This document shows, in pieces, positions 1 to 7,788 of a stretch of 45,752 nucleotides of DNA. The notes under the pieces were generated by a model. The model saw only the letters and a list, made by a program, of their open reading frames with translations. It made no database searches and was not told the origin of the DNA. The stretch is from assembly GCA_016776905.1 (NCBI GenBank), contig JADHSM010000021.1:1-45752 (forward strand), written 5' to 3'. Position 1 is the first letter of the stretch; every line of letters starts with the position of its first letter. The stretch comes from Planctomycetota bacterium. Its GTDB lineage: Bacteria > Planctomycetota > UBA8108 > UBA1146. The translations under genes were made by a program, and so were the position numbers.

Positions 1-1
1 G

Positions 2-736
2 CCGACGGAGTTTTGGCTGGTGGGGAAGAGTGCGGAGGCGGCGGAGGAGCTGACCCGGAAGTATTGTGAGGTTCGTAAGGAGAAGGACCCTCAGTTGCGA
101 TTGAAAGATTGTCTGAGGCGTGATTACAGCTTTGAGGATTATGTTCGCGATGGGGGTGCGGGTTTGAATACCCGCAGAGATGAGCACTCGGACTGGTCCG
201 GTTTTATCATCACGATGGCTTCGAAGTATCCGGGTCCAGAAGAGGAGGACTACAAAGTGGTCGTCCTGCATGAGTACTTTCATGTCTACCAACACGCGCA
301 CATCTTCAGTCGTAAAGAGTCAGATCGAAACAGTCGTAATCAGGTCAACCCCTGGTGGGCTGAGGGCGGTGCTGAGTACATGGCGCAATTGCTGTATTCA
401 CGGCAGAAAGATGTTCGGCCAGAGTATTTGAAAGAGAAGATGCGTCGCAAATTGCGCTCTCTGAAAGACCTCAAGAATGGGGAGAGCATCGACGAGATTC
501 CCTATGGCAAGAGGGCGATGATCGCTTATGACCTCGGTGCGTGGTTGATCGCCTATCTCATCGACCGCACCAGCGAGGAAGCCTATCTGAAAGGCTTTTA
601 CGCAGATCTCAATAAGGAAGGCTTCGAGGGTTCTTTTCAAAAGAACTTCGACATGTCCTCAAAAAAGCTGCTGGAAGATTTCCATCAGAAGTTTCTCAAA
701 CTTAGCCCGGATGAGATGCTGAAGATTCTCCCCTGA
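2..736 (+). CDS. HExxH metallopeptidase-like protein, 5'-truncated
   Basis: The reading frame is open to the left edge, so the N-terminus lies outside the window; a GTG at 20 is the first possible start inside it but is probably internal. The protein has an HEYFH zinc-binding signature preceded by hydrophobic residues (VVLHEYFHVYQHA) and followed about 28 residues later by WWAEGGAEYMA. This is the classic gluzincin layout, HExxH plus a downstream helix with a Glu ligand, seen in peptidases of the MA clan. The C-terminal half is helical and ends in a lysine-rich segment. It probably acts as, or derives from, a zinc peptidase; substrate and location are unknown because any signal peptide is missing. 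It ends in TGA, and a weak hairpin follows at 785-803. The fold call is from motif only. Confidence 0.6.
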   Translation, partial: PTEFWLVGKSAEAAEELTRKYCEVRKEKDPQLRLKDCLRRDYSFEDYVRDGGAGLNTRRDEHSDWSGFIITMASKYPGPEEEDYKVVVLHEYFHVYQHAHIFSRKESDRNSRNQVNPWWAEGGAEYMAQLLYSRQKDVRPEYLKEKMRRKLRSLKDLKNGESIDEIPYGKRAMIAYDLGAWLIAYLIDRTSEEAYLKGFYADLNKEGFEGSFQKNFDMSSKKLLEDFHQKFLKLSPDEMLKILP

Positions 737-784
737 AGGATATTGAATCGTAGAGCTCCTTCAGTTGGTTGTAGATTCTTTCAG

Positions 785-803
785 GGCTGAGCTATACTCA
801 GCC
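785..803 (+). terminator. weak terminator-like hairpin after the HExxH gene
   Basis: A perfect 7-bp stem (GGCTGAG / CTCAGCC) encloses a CTATA loop about 50 bp after the upstream stop. It is followed by an AT-rich tract rather than a clean T run, so intrinsic termination is only possible. The sequence from here to 1012 is strikingly AT-rich and holds no gene that I can support. Confidence 0.35.
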
Positions 804-1012
804 GTATTGAATTTATAGATTTGTCAAAAAAATTTATTACAGTAACTCCTGATGAAATGTTCACTTCTTGTACATAGCTAAATATCTCTGAAAGTTTCAA
901 ATTTGCGGTTATTTGACATTTTAGTTCTCTTCGTCATTTATGAATATATGATTTTTGTACTAGTGATGATGTTTAAATACTTTGATTAAGCAGAGGAAAG
1001 GGGTCGCAGCAA

Positions 1013-1597
1013 GTGGATCAAGAAAAACCGAATAATGAATCACCCAGCACTTGGGAAAAAATTTCTGATAAGTCAAAGATAATGTACGAAGAGGTTTCCG
1101 GAAAATGGAGCTCTGAGTTGTGGGATATAGAAAACAACGATTCCTTAACAACAGAAAAAAAAGTAACTCGAGTGAGTGTAATTGGAGCGACTGCTTGTGC
1201 GGCCATTGCGATTCAGCCGATCCCATTTGCCGATATTTTTATTCTTGTACCTGCTCAGGCTTTTTTTGCAACTCGAATTGCTGCTATTAGGGGCGTTCCT
1301 GTTACCAAGGAAGATAGCTATGAGTTGCTGAAGCAAATTATGGGGATTATCGGCATGGGAATGATTGCACAACAAATTGCTATAGGTATTTGGAAACTGG
1401 GGACCTTTGGTATGGGTGGCCTTCTTACGCTTCCTTTGGTTTTCAGCCTCACTTATGGCTTGCTTTCTGCTTGTGATTTTTATTACGCCAATAAAGCTAA
1501 AGGTGTTGAGGTAACCAATAATGAACTCAAAGCACATTTCAAAAAGATGAAAAAAGAGGGAGCGAAAAAGTATAAAGAAGAAAAGGCGCAGGAATAA
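1013..1597 (+). CDS. DUF697/YcjF-like integral membrane protein
   Basis: The 194-residue protein has a soluble N-terminal segment (about 1-50), then a hydrophobic core beginning ATACAAIAIQPIPFADIF, typical of the DUF697 domain that follows GTPase domains in YcjF-like proteins. Further hydrophobic segments lie at about 100-160, and the tail is Lys/Glu-rich. Here the domain stands alone, without a GTPase. Start: GTG at 1013, chosen because a strong GAGGAAAGGGG Shine-Dalgarno sits at 993-1003. The next gene begins 8 bp after the stop and is also a membrane protein, so the two probably form an operon and may interact. The pair is much more AT-rich than its flanks, which suggests transfer. The domain call is fairly confident; the function is unknown. 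Confidence 0.65.
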   Translation: MDQEKPNNESPSTWEKISDKSKIMYEEVSGKWSSELWDIENNDSLTTEKKVTRVSVIGATACAAIAIQPIPFADIFILVPAQAFFATRIAAIRGVPVTKEDSYELLKQIMGIIGMGMIAQQIAIGIWKLGTFGMGGLLTLPLVFSLTYGLLSACDFYYANKAKGVEVTNNELKAHFKKMKKEGAKKYKEEKAQE

Positions 1598-1605
1598 CGA
1601 GGCTT

Positions 1606-2448
1606 ATGATGGAATTTAAAAAGTATCTTAAAAAGAATTTTGACGATCTAGCAATCGTATCCTCTTTAGGCAGGTTGATGCTTGCAGAGAGTCCCGGGGA
1701 GCTCGAGGAATCCGACTACACAATTTGGGCTGCTATGGAGCGTTCAACGAATGAGTTGGATAATGCCTCTTTTGCTGAAATAAAAAGTTATCTTTTGTCT
1801 TATGACGAAGACCAAATTTCAGGGCTTGTCTCAAATATCAAGGGTATATATCACGAACTTGAGTTTGTGAATTTTGAGAACGAAGATGGCGATTCCGTCT
1901 TTGCGGTGATGCATGAGTCAACAAATTATCCAGGTACAGATGTCGTATTATTCGATACGACGACAGGGGAGTCGTTAGAGGTGCAACTTAAGGCTGTGGC
2001 TGATGATCAGGCGATTGACCGATGGGTTGAGGAGAATCCTGGTATAGCGGTTTATGCTACAGAAGAAGTTGCCGAGGATTCAGGTGTTAAAAGTTCAGGA
2101 ATGAAGAATGATGAACTTCAGAAAGATGTCGAAGACTTTGTCGATCAAGTTCGGAATGCCGAGGATCCTTTGACTGTAGTGGACCAGCTCCCCTCGTTGG
2201 CCTTGGCTTCAGTGGGGTTTGCGGTCTACCTCCTCTATCGTGACTACAATAAAGGTCTGATTTCGCTTGGTGATTTTAAAGTCAAGGCTGCCGCTGTTAC
2301 TGGTATAAAGGCGGCCAAAATGGGCATGTTTGTCTGTTTGCTGTCTCTCCCAGTGATAGGGCAGATTACTGGAGCTGCATTAATTATAAAACTTTTGTTG
2401 TCATTGGACTTATCTTGTTTTGATCGTAGCGTTATTCGGAGGAGTTAA
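1606..2448 (+). CDS. membrane protein with Mrr-like PD-(D/E)xK nuclease-fold core
   Basis: I recognise no full-length family. An N-terminal helical region (1-80) is followed by a compact alpha/beta segment: Glu84 in HELEFVNF, then GTDVVLF (Asp112), then LEVQLK (Gln127-x-Lys129). This D-x14-QxK spacing and the hydrophobic strands resemble the Mrr-type branch of the PD-(D/E)xK nuclease fold. Residues 140-156 (NPGIAVYATEEVA) could be the next strand and helix. A linker and two or three hydrophobic stretches follow (about 205-225, 245-275), so the protein is probably membrane-anchored. Start: ATG at 1606 or 1609; the GAGG just upstream spaces better to 1609. It lies 8 bp behind the DUF697 gene in the same AT-rich island. 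A role as a defence or antagonism effector is inference only. Confidence 0.5.
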   Translation: MMEFKKYLKKNFDDLAIVSSLGRLMLAESPGELEESDYTIWAAMERSTNELDNASFAEIKSYLLSYDEDQISGLVSNIKGIYHELEFVNFENEDGDSVFAVMHESTNYPGTDVVLFDTTTGESLEVQLKAVADDQAIDRWVEENPGIAVYATEEVAEDSGVKSSGMKNDELQKDVEDFVDQVRNAEDPLTVVDQLPSLALASVGFAVYLLYRDYNKGLISLGDFKVKAAAVTGIKAAKMGMFVCLLSLPVIGQITGAALIIKLLLSLDLSCFDRSVIRRS

Positions 2449-2498
2449 GGTTTTGTGATCATTAGGATTGCTGATATAGACTGAGGAAAGGTATCGTT

Positions 2499-2981
2499 AT
2501 GGTTAAGTTCATTTCTCTTTTCTTTTTTGGGTTATGTCTCTGTTTGATTCTCGCAGGTTGTTCCATCTCCATCGATATTCGCCGATCAGTGGAAGCTGAC
2601 GATCAGGTTGAGGCCCTCATGCAGCGTTATTTTGATGCGTTCAATGCGGCTGATGTGGAGGCGATCAAGGATTGCTGGCATGCACCGGCTTGGATTTCCA
2701 ATGGCGACTCCAACAAATCGATAGGGACGCTGGAAGAGGTGGGCGAAATCTACGGTGCTCTCTTTGAGAAGATCAAAGCGGAGGGCTGGGATCATTCTGA
2801 GTTGATCGACGAAGAGATCGATGTGGTCAACGATACCCTAGCGACCGTGAAGATTAAATTCCGTCGTGTCGATCAGAATGGGGAAGTCATGCTTCCTGAA
2901 GTCCGTGCAGGAATGCTCAAGGTGCTCCTCTTTGACGGCGAGTGGAAGATCACCACTCAGGCGGTGATGCCCTCCAAATAA
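2499..2981 (+). CDS. lipoprotein with SnoaL/NTF2-like domain
   Basis: The 160-residue protein starts with a signal peptide ending in the lipobox LAGC (Cys21), so it should be lipidated and membrane-attached. The mature part (about 35-155) begins with a helix containing ALMQRYFDAFNAADVEAI, the usual opening of the SnoaL/NTF2-like (cone-shaped alpha+beta) superfamily. A Trp-containing loop and antiparallel strands follow, ending KVLLFDGEWKITTQAV. Such domains bind small ligands or act as scaffolds; no catalytic residues can be assigned. ATG start with an upstream GAGGAAAGG Shine-Dalgarno. Base composition returns to the local norm here, so it is probably not part of the AT-rich island. Confidence 0.6.
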   Translation: MVKFISLFFFGLCLCLILAGCSISIDIRRSVEADDQVEALMQRYFDAFNAADVEAIKDCWHAPAWISNGDSNKSIGTLEEVGEIYGALFEKIKAEGWDHSELIDEEIDVVNDTLATVKIKFRRVDQNGEVMLPEVRAGMLKVLLFDGEWKITTQAVMPSK

Positions 2982-2982
2982 A

Positions 2983-3165
2983 AGACCGTTTGGTGCGGAT
3001 GTGTTTGAACTCAGTATTGATCGGAGTTCTTGAAAATCAGCAACCGTCGTGGGAGACGGTGAGTTCGCTGCCGCTTACCACTGGCAGCGTGACTATCCCT
3101 GTTCTGGAGAGGATGCATCCCACCCGAACACCATCGGCATCGATGCGACCTTGTCAGGAATTTAG
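2983..3165 (+). pseudogene. coding-like remnant between convergent genes (uncertain)
   Basis: One frame here reads like the C-terminal part of a real protein (…GDGEFAAAYHWQRDYP… to …TIGIDATLSGI, stop TAG at 3163-3165) with ordinary codon choice. It has no convincing start, and a TGA interrupts it at 3031-3033. It may be the tail of a decayed gene downstream of the lipoprotein. The 3' end overlaps the end of the convergent decarboxylase gene by a few bases. I recognise no family. The assignment rests only on protein-like composition. Confidence 0.25.
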
Positions 3166-4319
3166 ATCATCACTTCAGCTGGCAATGGTCTTGAATTGTA
3201 TGTGGATGCCATCGAGAAGCCATATGCGCCGGCGTTGAGGATGCCGAGTAGATCTCCTTCATGCACCTGTGGAAGCGATCGATTCCCCGCCAGTTCATCC
3301 TCTTCGCAGAGACAGCCACAGATGTCGTAGTCGTGAAGTGGTCCCTCCGGCCGAGAGAGATTCACGATCTCATGTCGTGCACCGTACAGTTTGGGTCGAA
3401 TCAACTGATGAAAACCGGTATCGACACCGACCACGGTGCGATCACCGACCTTCTTGATCACGTTGGCCCGCGTCACTAACAATCCACACTCCGATACCAG
3501 GTAACGGCCCGGCTCAAACCACAACTGTAGTTTTCTTCCCGTCTCCTGCTGAAATTCAGAAAGCGGTTTTTCCAGCGATCTGGCCAGTGCGTCGAGATCG
3601 GGATGATCATCATCGGCGTGATGCGGGGGTCGTATCCCTCCGCCGAGATCGAGTGCAACAACATCCGGTAGCTCTCTCGCCAGATCGATCAAGATCTCCG
3701 CAGCAGCTCCGAACACCGTTTCATCGAGGATCATCGAACTGGAATGGACATGGAGTGCCTCGACTCGGATGGCGTGCTTCTTGATGATTTGTAGTGCCAG
3801 AGGAATTTGCTGCCGATCGATTCCGAACCGTGATCTCTGGTACCAGCCGGTGGCATCTCTGCTCGCTTCGGGGATGACCAGTCCGGGGTGCACCCGCAAT
3901 GTGCAGGGGACGTCACCTCCGTGGGCTTCCCCCAGCTTCTCAAGATAGGAGAGGTTTTCTATGTTGAGTCGAACTCCGAGGTCGATGGCTTGTTGGAGCT
4001 CTTCGAAAGCAACTCCATTGGGTGTGAAGATGATGTCACTGGCGTAAAATCCAACCTCGAGGCTGATACGAATCTCATCGATGGAAACCGCGTCGATACC
4101 CATTCCAAGTTCCTTCATCAGATGCAGGAGAGAGGTGTTGGAGTTCGCTTTCATCGCATAGTGGATGCGATGGTCGAATCTGGAAAAAGCTGCCCTGAAG
4201 CTGTCGATCTGACGGCGGACAATCTTTGAGTCGTAAATGTAGAGGGGAGTGCCATGCTGACGAGCCAGCTCTTCCGCCTGTGCGCTGCTGATCTTCCATG
4301 AGTTGACGGTGGAGCTCAT
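3162..4319 (-). CDS. diaminopimelate/ornithine decarboxylase-family PLP enzyme (LysA-like)
   Basis: This is a fold-type III, alanine-racemase-barrel PLP decarboxylase. Visible motifs are YAMKAN with the PLP lysine (Lys57), the phosphate-binding DLGGGI segment, HVHSSS, the EPGRYLV active-site motif, and the Cys-containing GCLCEEDELA loop, where DAP decarboxylases have their CE-x-D motif. It ends GFSMASTYNSRPLPAEVMI. The best guess is meso-DAP to L-lysine, but ornithine, arginine or carboxynorspermidine substrates are possible. At 385 residues it is slightly short: the protein stops right after the AEV strand, where relatives continue about 20 residues. ATG start preceded by AAAGGG. The kinase-like gene lies 80 bp upstream on the same strand, so the two may be cotranscribed. 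Confidence 0.75.
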   Translation of the reverse strand: MSSTVNSWKISSAQAEELARQHGTPLYIYDSKIVRRQIDSFRAAFSRFDHRIHYAMKANSNTSLLHLMKELGMGIDAVSIDEIRISLEVGFYASDIIFTPNGVAFEELQQAIDLGVRLNIENLSYLEKLGEAHGGDVPCTLRVHPGLVIPEASRDATGWYQRSRFGIDRQQIPLALQIIKKHAIRVEALHVHSSSMILDETVFGAAAEILIDLARELPDVVALDLGGGIRPPHHADDDHPDLDALARSLEKPLSEFQQETGRKLQLWFEPGRYLVSECGLLVTRANVIKKVGDRTVVGVDTGFHQLIRPKLYGARHEIVNLSRPEGPLHDYDICGCLCEEDELAGNRSLPQVHEGDLLGILNAGAYGFSMASTYNSRPLPAEVMI

Positions 4320-4399
4320 TTCGGCCCTTTCAGTGAGTCATGTAGATTCTCGCACGAGAAGTTCGATTCTGCATCCTCTAGAGAGATCGACGCTTCGAT

Positions 4400-5935
4400 T
4401 TATGACAGCAGAACAGTGCGTAATTTGTCGCCGTCTTCTCCTTCAAGGCCACGAACCAGCTGCTGCAATTCGTGGATTCTACGGTGCTGGCGTTGATTGG
4501 GAGTTTTGACGAAGTGACGAAGATGCCAGAACGCCATACCGTGAGCGCACCACCGCATCACGAGAGGGAGTGCCTCTTTCTCCGCTATTGATAGGGGGCG
4601 AACCGATTGATAGCCACGGAGCATCGCCACCACCAGAGTTGGGTCGATCTTTTCCTGTTGATATCCGAATCCAAGAAGTGCCATTCCGATGTCAAAGATG
4701 AGCACATCGATCGCTGAATCCTCGAAATCGATGAGAGCGGCGAGAGTGCCGTCCTTGAAGATGGTGTTATCGGGAAATACATCGCCATGGACGAACCCCC
4801 GTGGCAGGTCGAAGGGAAGATGAGATTGCAGGGCATCGGTTTGCCGGCTGAATTCTTCAAAGAACTCGCTTCGATCTTCTTCCCTGGATCTCATTTCATC
4901 ACGGAAGTCGAGGAGGTCTTGAAAGTCGATGAGAGGAGTGGAGCGGTATCCCTCGGGAACGGGAAAAGTCGAAAGTCTGCCCAGGGCCAGTCCAATCTGC
5001 CCAGCAGATTGGATGCAGACCACGGGAGTTTCTCCTTTGATGAAGTCGTAGATCATCACTTTTTCATCCCCGTACTCGGTGATGAAATCTCCATCGTTTC
5101 TGCGGATGGGATAGGCTGCCGGAAAACCACTCTTCTGGATGGAGCCGAGGAAGAGGATCTCGTCCTCGATTCGCTCCCTCGGCTGAGCCCGACAGAATCG
5201 AACCTGATACACGCCCCTATCGGTTGTCGCCTTGAAATTGACATTGGCATAGCCCAGGGCTAGGCCAGCGATCTGCTGGATGTTGCCGACATTGCTCGCG
5301 TCGAAAGCGGCTTCGATGGCATTTCTGGCCGTGTTGTCGAGGTTCGCTTCAGAATTCAGATTTTGGTAGGAAGTATGCATCGAGGAGGGAATCGTCGATT
5401 CGGTGCTCTGGGGTTGTTGTGACTCCGGCGAGTCTTTTATTATTCGGCGACTGATCCATAGTGCAATTCCATCTAGCACCCATTTACGTATCACCGCATA
5501 AAGAAAAATAGGAAGCCCAATAATAGCGCAGAGAAAACTAGCAATCAGACCCTTCTTGAGTGAGCTAAAAAGATCTTCACCTTCATAAACCATCGACAGC
5601 AACAAGAACAATCCTACCGATAGAGATGCTGTGATAAGAAGTTTCAGTCGATCACCGAGAGAGCGGGATTGTGAATTCTTTCGGGAAGACGCTGAAGTAA
5701 AACGCCGATTGACTAATCTGATAAGAAACAAGAGTCCAAAAAAAGGCATCCCAAAGATTGCGAGAAAGACAAAACCGAGAGCGTTTCCAGCTCCCGGAAT
5801 GGGCGTACCCAACCACTCAGCCACCACCACGGCAATCAATGGAGCGCCGCATGCCAACATCAGTAGAAATGGAAGCAACGGAAATTCTGTATTCGGTGAT
5901 TTATCGATGACCCTCCCCTTTCGAAAGTGAGGCAT
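4400..5935 (-). CDS. membrane-anchored ThrB/APH-type kinase-fold protein
   Basis: Residues about 205-511 form an aminoglycoside-phosphotransferase/type II homoserine kinase-like domain. The catalytic loop reads GFVHGDVFPDN (383-390 for HGDVFPDN), and the metal-binding motif is LIDFEDSAID (Asp403), matching the H-x-D-x-x-x-x-N and DF-x signatures of ThrB2-like kinases. Ahead of it lies about 170 residues with four predicted membrane helices (about 18-43, 50-76, 98-117, 128-150) and a polar linker. Homoserine kinases of this type are normally soluble and about 320 residues, so the membrane domain is an unusual addition. An internal ATG (Met186, near 5380) would give just the kinase but has no Shine-Dalgarno. 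The downstream LysA-like gene makes an amino-acid substrate plausible; a choline/ethanolamine- or aminoglycoside-like substrate cannot be excluded. Confidence 0.65.
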   Translation of the reverse strand: MPHFRKGRVIDKSPNTEFPLLPFLLMLACGAPLIAVVVAEWLGTPIPGAGNALGFVFLAIFGMPFFGLLFLIRLVNRRFTSASSRKNSQSRSLGDRLKLLITASLSVGLFLLLSMVYEGEDLFSSLKKGLIASFLCAIIGLPIFLYAVIRKWVLDGIALWISRRIIKDSPESQQPQSTESTIPSSMHTSYQNLNSEANLDNTARNAIEAAFDASNVGNIQQIAGLALGYANVNFKATTDRGVYQVRFCRAQPRERIEDEILFLGSIQKSGFPAAYPIRRNDGDFITEYGDEKVMIYDFIKGETPVVCIQSAGQIGLALGRLSTFPVPEGYRSTPLIDFQDLLDFRDEMRSREEDRSEFFEEFSRQTDALQSHLPFDLPRGFVHGDVFPDNTIFKDGTLAALIDFEDSAIDVLIFDIGMALLGFGYQQEKIDPTLVVAMLRGYQSVRPLSIAEKEALPLVMRWCAHGMAFWHLRHFVKTPNQRQHRRIHELQQLVRGLEGEDGDKLRTVLLS

Positions 5936-6014
5936 GGTCTTTCTCTGCGGAGTCGTGCTGAACCGGTCGTCGCTTTTTGTTGAATTGTGGGGGAGGGCTT
6001 TCCCACATCAGAAA

Positions 6015-6053
6015 AGCCGTGTCACTTATCTTATGAAGACAAGCGACACGGCT
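6015..6053 (-). terminator. intrinsic terminator for the thioredoxin-like gene
   Basis: Inverted repeat AGCCGTGTC...GACACGGCT that extends through two G-U pairs to about 16 bp, with a 7-nt loop. On the minus strand the stem is followed by TTTTCTG. It lies about 30 bp beyond the stop of the gene ending at 6081. Confidence 0.7.
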
Positions 6054-6080
6054 CATAAATCATTCTGTTGGATTGCGTCT

Positions 6081-7001
6081 TTACAGACCCAGATCTTTCA
6101 GCTTCTTAAGCAGTTCTTTGCGGTGCTTGCTCGCTTCTTTGCTGTATTCCTTCAGCTTCTCAAACTCTTTTTCGATCTCTTCGTAGAGACGGTAGGAGTC
6201 GAGAAGGCGATTTTCTTTCTTGAGCGCTGATGCCTGAATGAGCAGTTCTCCTGCGGTGCTTTCGATCTCCTTGAGATCTTGATCGACCAACACAGAAACG
6301 GTTTCGCTCATGATCTTGCGGTTCTTCGCCATGCCGTCGAGGACACGGATGGCCTTACCGTAACGGCCGGCTTCCATATGCTCGCGTGCTTTTTTACGCT
6401 CAGCGAGGTGAGTCTTACGGAGTCGTAAGCGCATATCGCTGAGTTTCTTGGTGCTGCGGATCACTTTGATGAACTTCGGAGGATCGACGCACAACTGTTG
6501 CTTGTGCAGTAGGCCCCCTTCGGAATCGAAGAAGAGCAGCGCCGGCTTGTCTTTGCGCAGGTCGTACTGTTCGAGCAGTTTCTTGTCTTCGTCTTTGAGG
6601 GACTCTGTCAACTGCTTGTAGCAAGCCCATGACTTAAACTCCTTGACGGAATCACGGTCACGGAAGAGCGCGCGCTCAAAGTTGGCACAGCAGCAGTCTT
6701 TATTCATCGAACTGGAGTAAAGGAAGACAACCATCGGTTTCTTTGAACCGGCTTCGCGATTCATGGCGTGATGGAAGCCCTGGTTCTTTTTCCAACCAAG
6801 ATGAGCACTTTCACCAGGTACGTACGGCGCTGCGCCGCTGCGTCCGGAACCGCCGCCACCGGCTGTTCCAGGAGGAGTGGAGCCGCGGGAAACTCCCGTG
6901 GCAGGTCCGACCCCTCATCACTGGGCGTGAAGAGTGGCGCTGGAAATCGTGAATAAAATCACGAGGCTGGTAATCAGCGTCCAACGAATATTGAAGTTCA
7001 T
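6081..7001 (-). CDS. secreted thioredoxin-like protein with two in-frame TGA codons
   Basis: The uninterrupted body can be translated from ATG 6764, but that start is poor: the frame stays coding-like upstream to 6914 (Gly/Pro-rich linker, then HLGWKKNQGFHHA). Continuing in the same frame past two adjacent TGA codons (6918-6920 and 6915-6917) gives a complete signal peptide starting at ATG 7001 with GGAG upstream; it ends SSATLHA before Gln-TGA-TGA-Gly. The body is thioredoxin-like: KPMVVFLYSSS, then an odd DCCCANF in place of the usual CxxC, a cis-Pro-type KPALLFFD, and a helical, Lys/Glu-rich C-terminal half that could form TPR or coiled-coil helices. It probably acts in the periplasm. The TGA pair could mean selenocysteine recoding, compensating frameshifts or a pseudogene. 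A terminator follows at 6015-6053. Confidence 0.6.
6883..6901 (-). other. SECIS-like hairpin candidate after TGA-TGA
   Basis: On the minus strand, CCACGGGA and TCCCGCGG form an 8-position stem with one A-C mismatch around a GTT loop. The loop lies 21 nt after the second TGA and begins with G. Bacterial SECIS elements typically have a short apical loop containing G in its first two positions, 16-37 nt after the UGA. The fit is geometric only; GC-rich linkers often fold like this. Confidence 0.35.
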
Positions 7002-7206
7002 TCGGGCTCCAAAATGGTATTTCAAGTTATCGAGTCTATTACTGATTTTCCATTGTACGGAATTCGCATGGATTCGTCCACTGGCAGGAGGCTTTTGAAA
7101 GTGACCCTAAGTATCCATAGAGCGGTGGTCTGTAATAACTGCCAAAAGCCCGTAAATAACTGATTAGAGTTGAACTGTAACGGTTTCACGAAGCCTCGCG
7201 GTAGGA

Positions 7207-7746
7207 CTAATCCACCAACCATATCTTGTGTCGATACCAGCCGCTGGGAAGTTTCTCGGAGGTCATTTCTCCTCGGGCTCCGCGGAACTTTCCTGTTCCA
7301 CCGATGATGGCGCGGAAAATTACGGTGTCGGTTTCCAGATTGCCGCTTTTGTAGGGATGGGAACCAGAGATCAAAAGTGAGTCCGGGGAGTCATCCCAGT
7401 CGAGCTCGATCATCGTCATGCGATGTTCGCGGTCATCTTCGGGGCCCTGGTTCTCCAGAGTGACTTGCATGGTGCCATTGCAGTGGCCAATACGATGGGC
7501 TGATTCTCCTTCAGCATCATCCAGATCGGCATGCCAGCTGACGATTTCACCGTGAGCGCGTTCCGTATCCCCCAGAGAAAAGTGCTCGATGGTTGGAGGA
7601 GCGTTATAGACGATCAGATCGGGGGAATCATGGTCACCAAAACGAATGTTTCCGTTGAATCCGCAACCGCTCATCAAGAGAAGAGAACAGATGCCCAATA
7701 GAAGCAGACGGTAACGCAGGATTGAGATTTTATGGATGTTGCTCAT
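7207..7746 (-). CDS. lipoprotein with allene-oxide-cyclase-like beta-barrel domain
   Basis: 179 residues. The N-terminal signal peptide ends in the lipobox MSGC (Cys28), predicting a lipid-anchored protein. The mature part ends with FRAIIGGTGKFRGARGEMTS followed by an aromatic strand (GWYRHKIWLVD). The GTGKF-x-GARGE signature is characteristic of allene-oxide-cyclase/dirigent-like eight-stranded barrels, which in bacteria are mostly of unknown function and may bind hydrophobic ligands. ATG preceded by AGGAAA. The upstream serine hydrolase gene ends only 42 bp before this start on the same strand, so the two are probably cotranscribed. Confidence 0.6.
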   Translation of the reverse strand: MSNIHKISILRYRLLLLGICSLLLMSGCGFNGNIRFGDHDSPDLIVYNAPPTIEHFSLGDTERAHGEIVSWHADLDDAEGESAHRIGHCNGTMQVTLENQGPEDDREHRMTMIELDWDDSPDSLLISGSHPYKSGNLETDTVIFRAIIGGTGKFRGARGEMTSEKLPSGWYRHKIWLVD

Positions 7747-7788
7747 GTTTAAATTTCCTGTTTCAGGTTAAAGGTCGCCTTCTTGCTA

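Noticed and set aside
913..944. TTGACA promoter upstream of the AT-rich island
   Set aside because: A TTGACA is present at 913-918, but no good -10 lies at 16-18 bp; the best TATGAA is 20 bp away.
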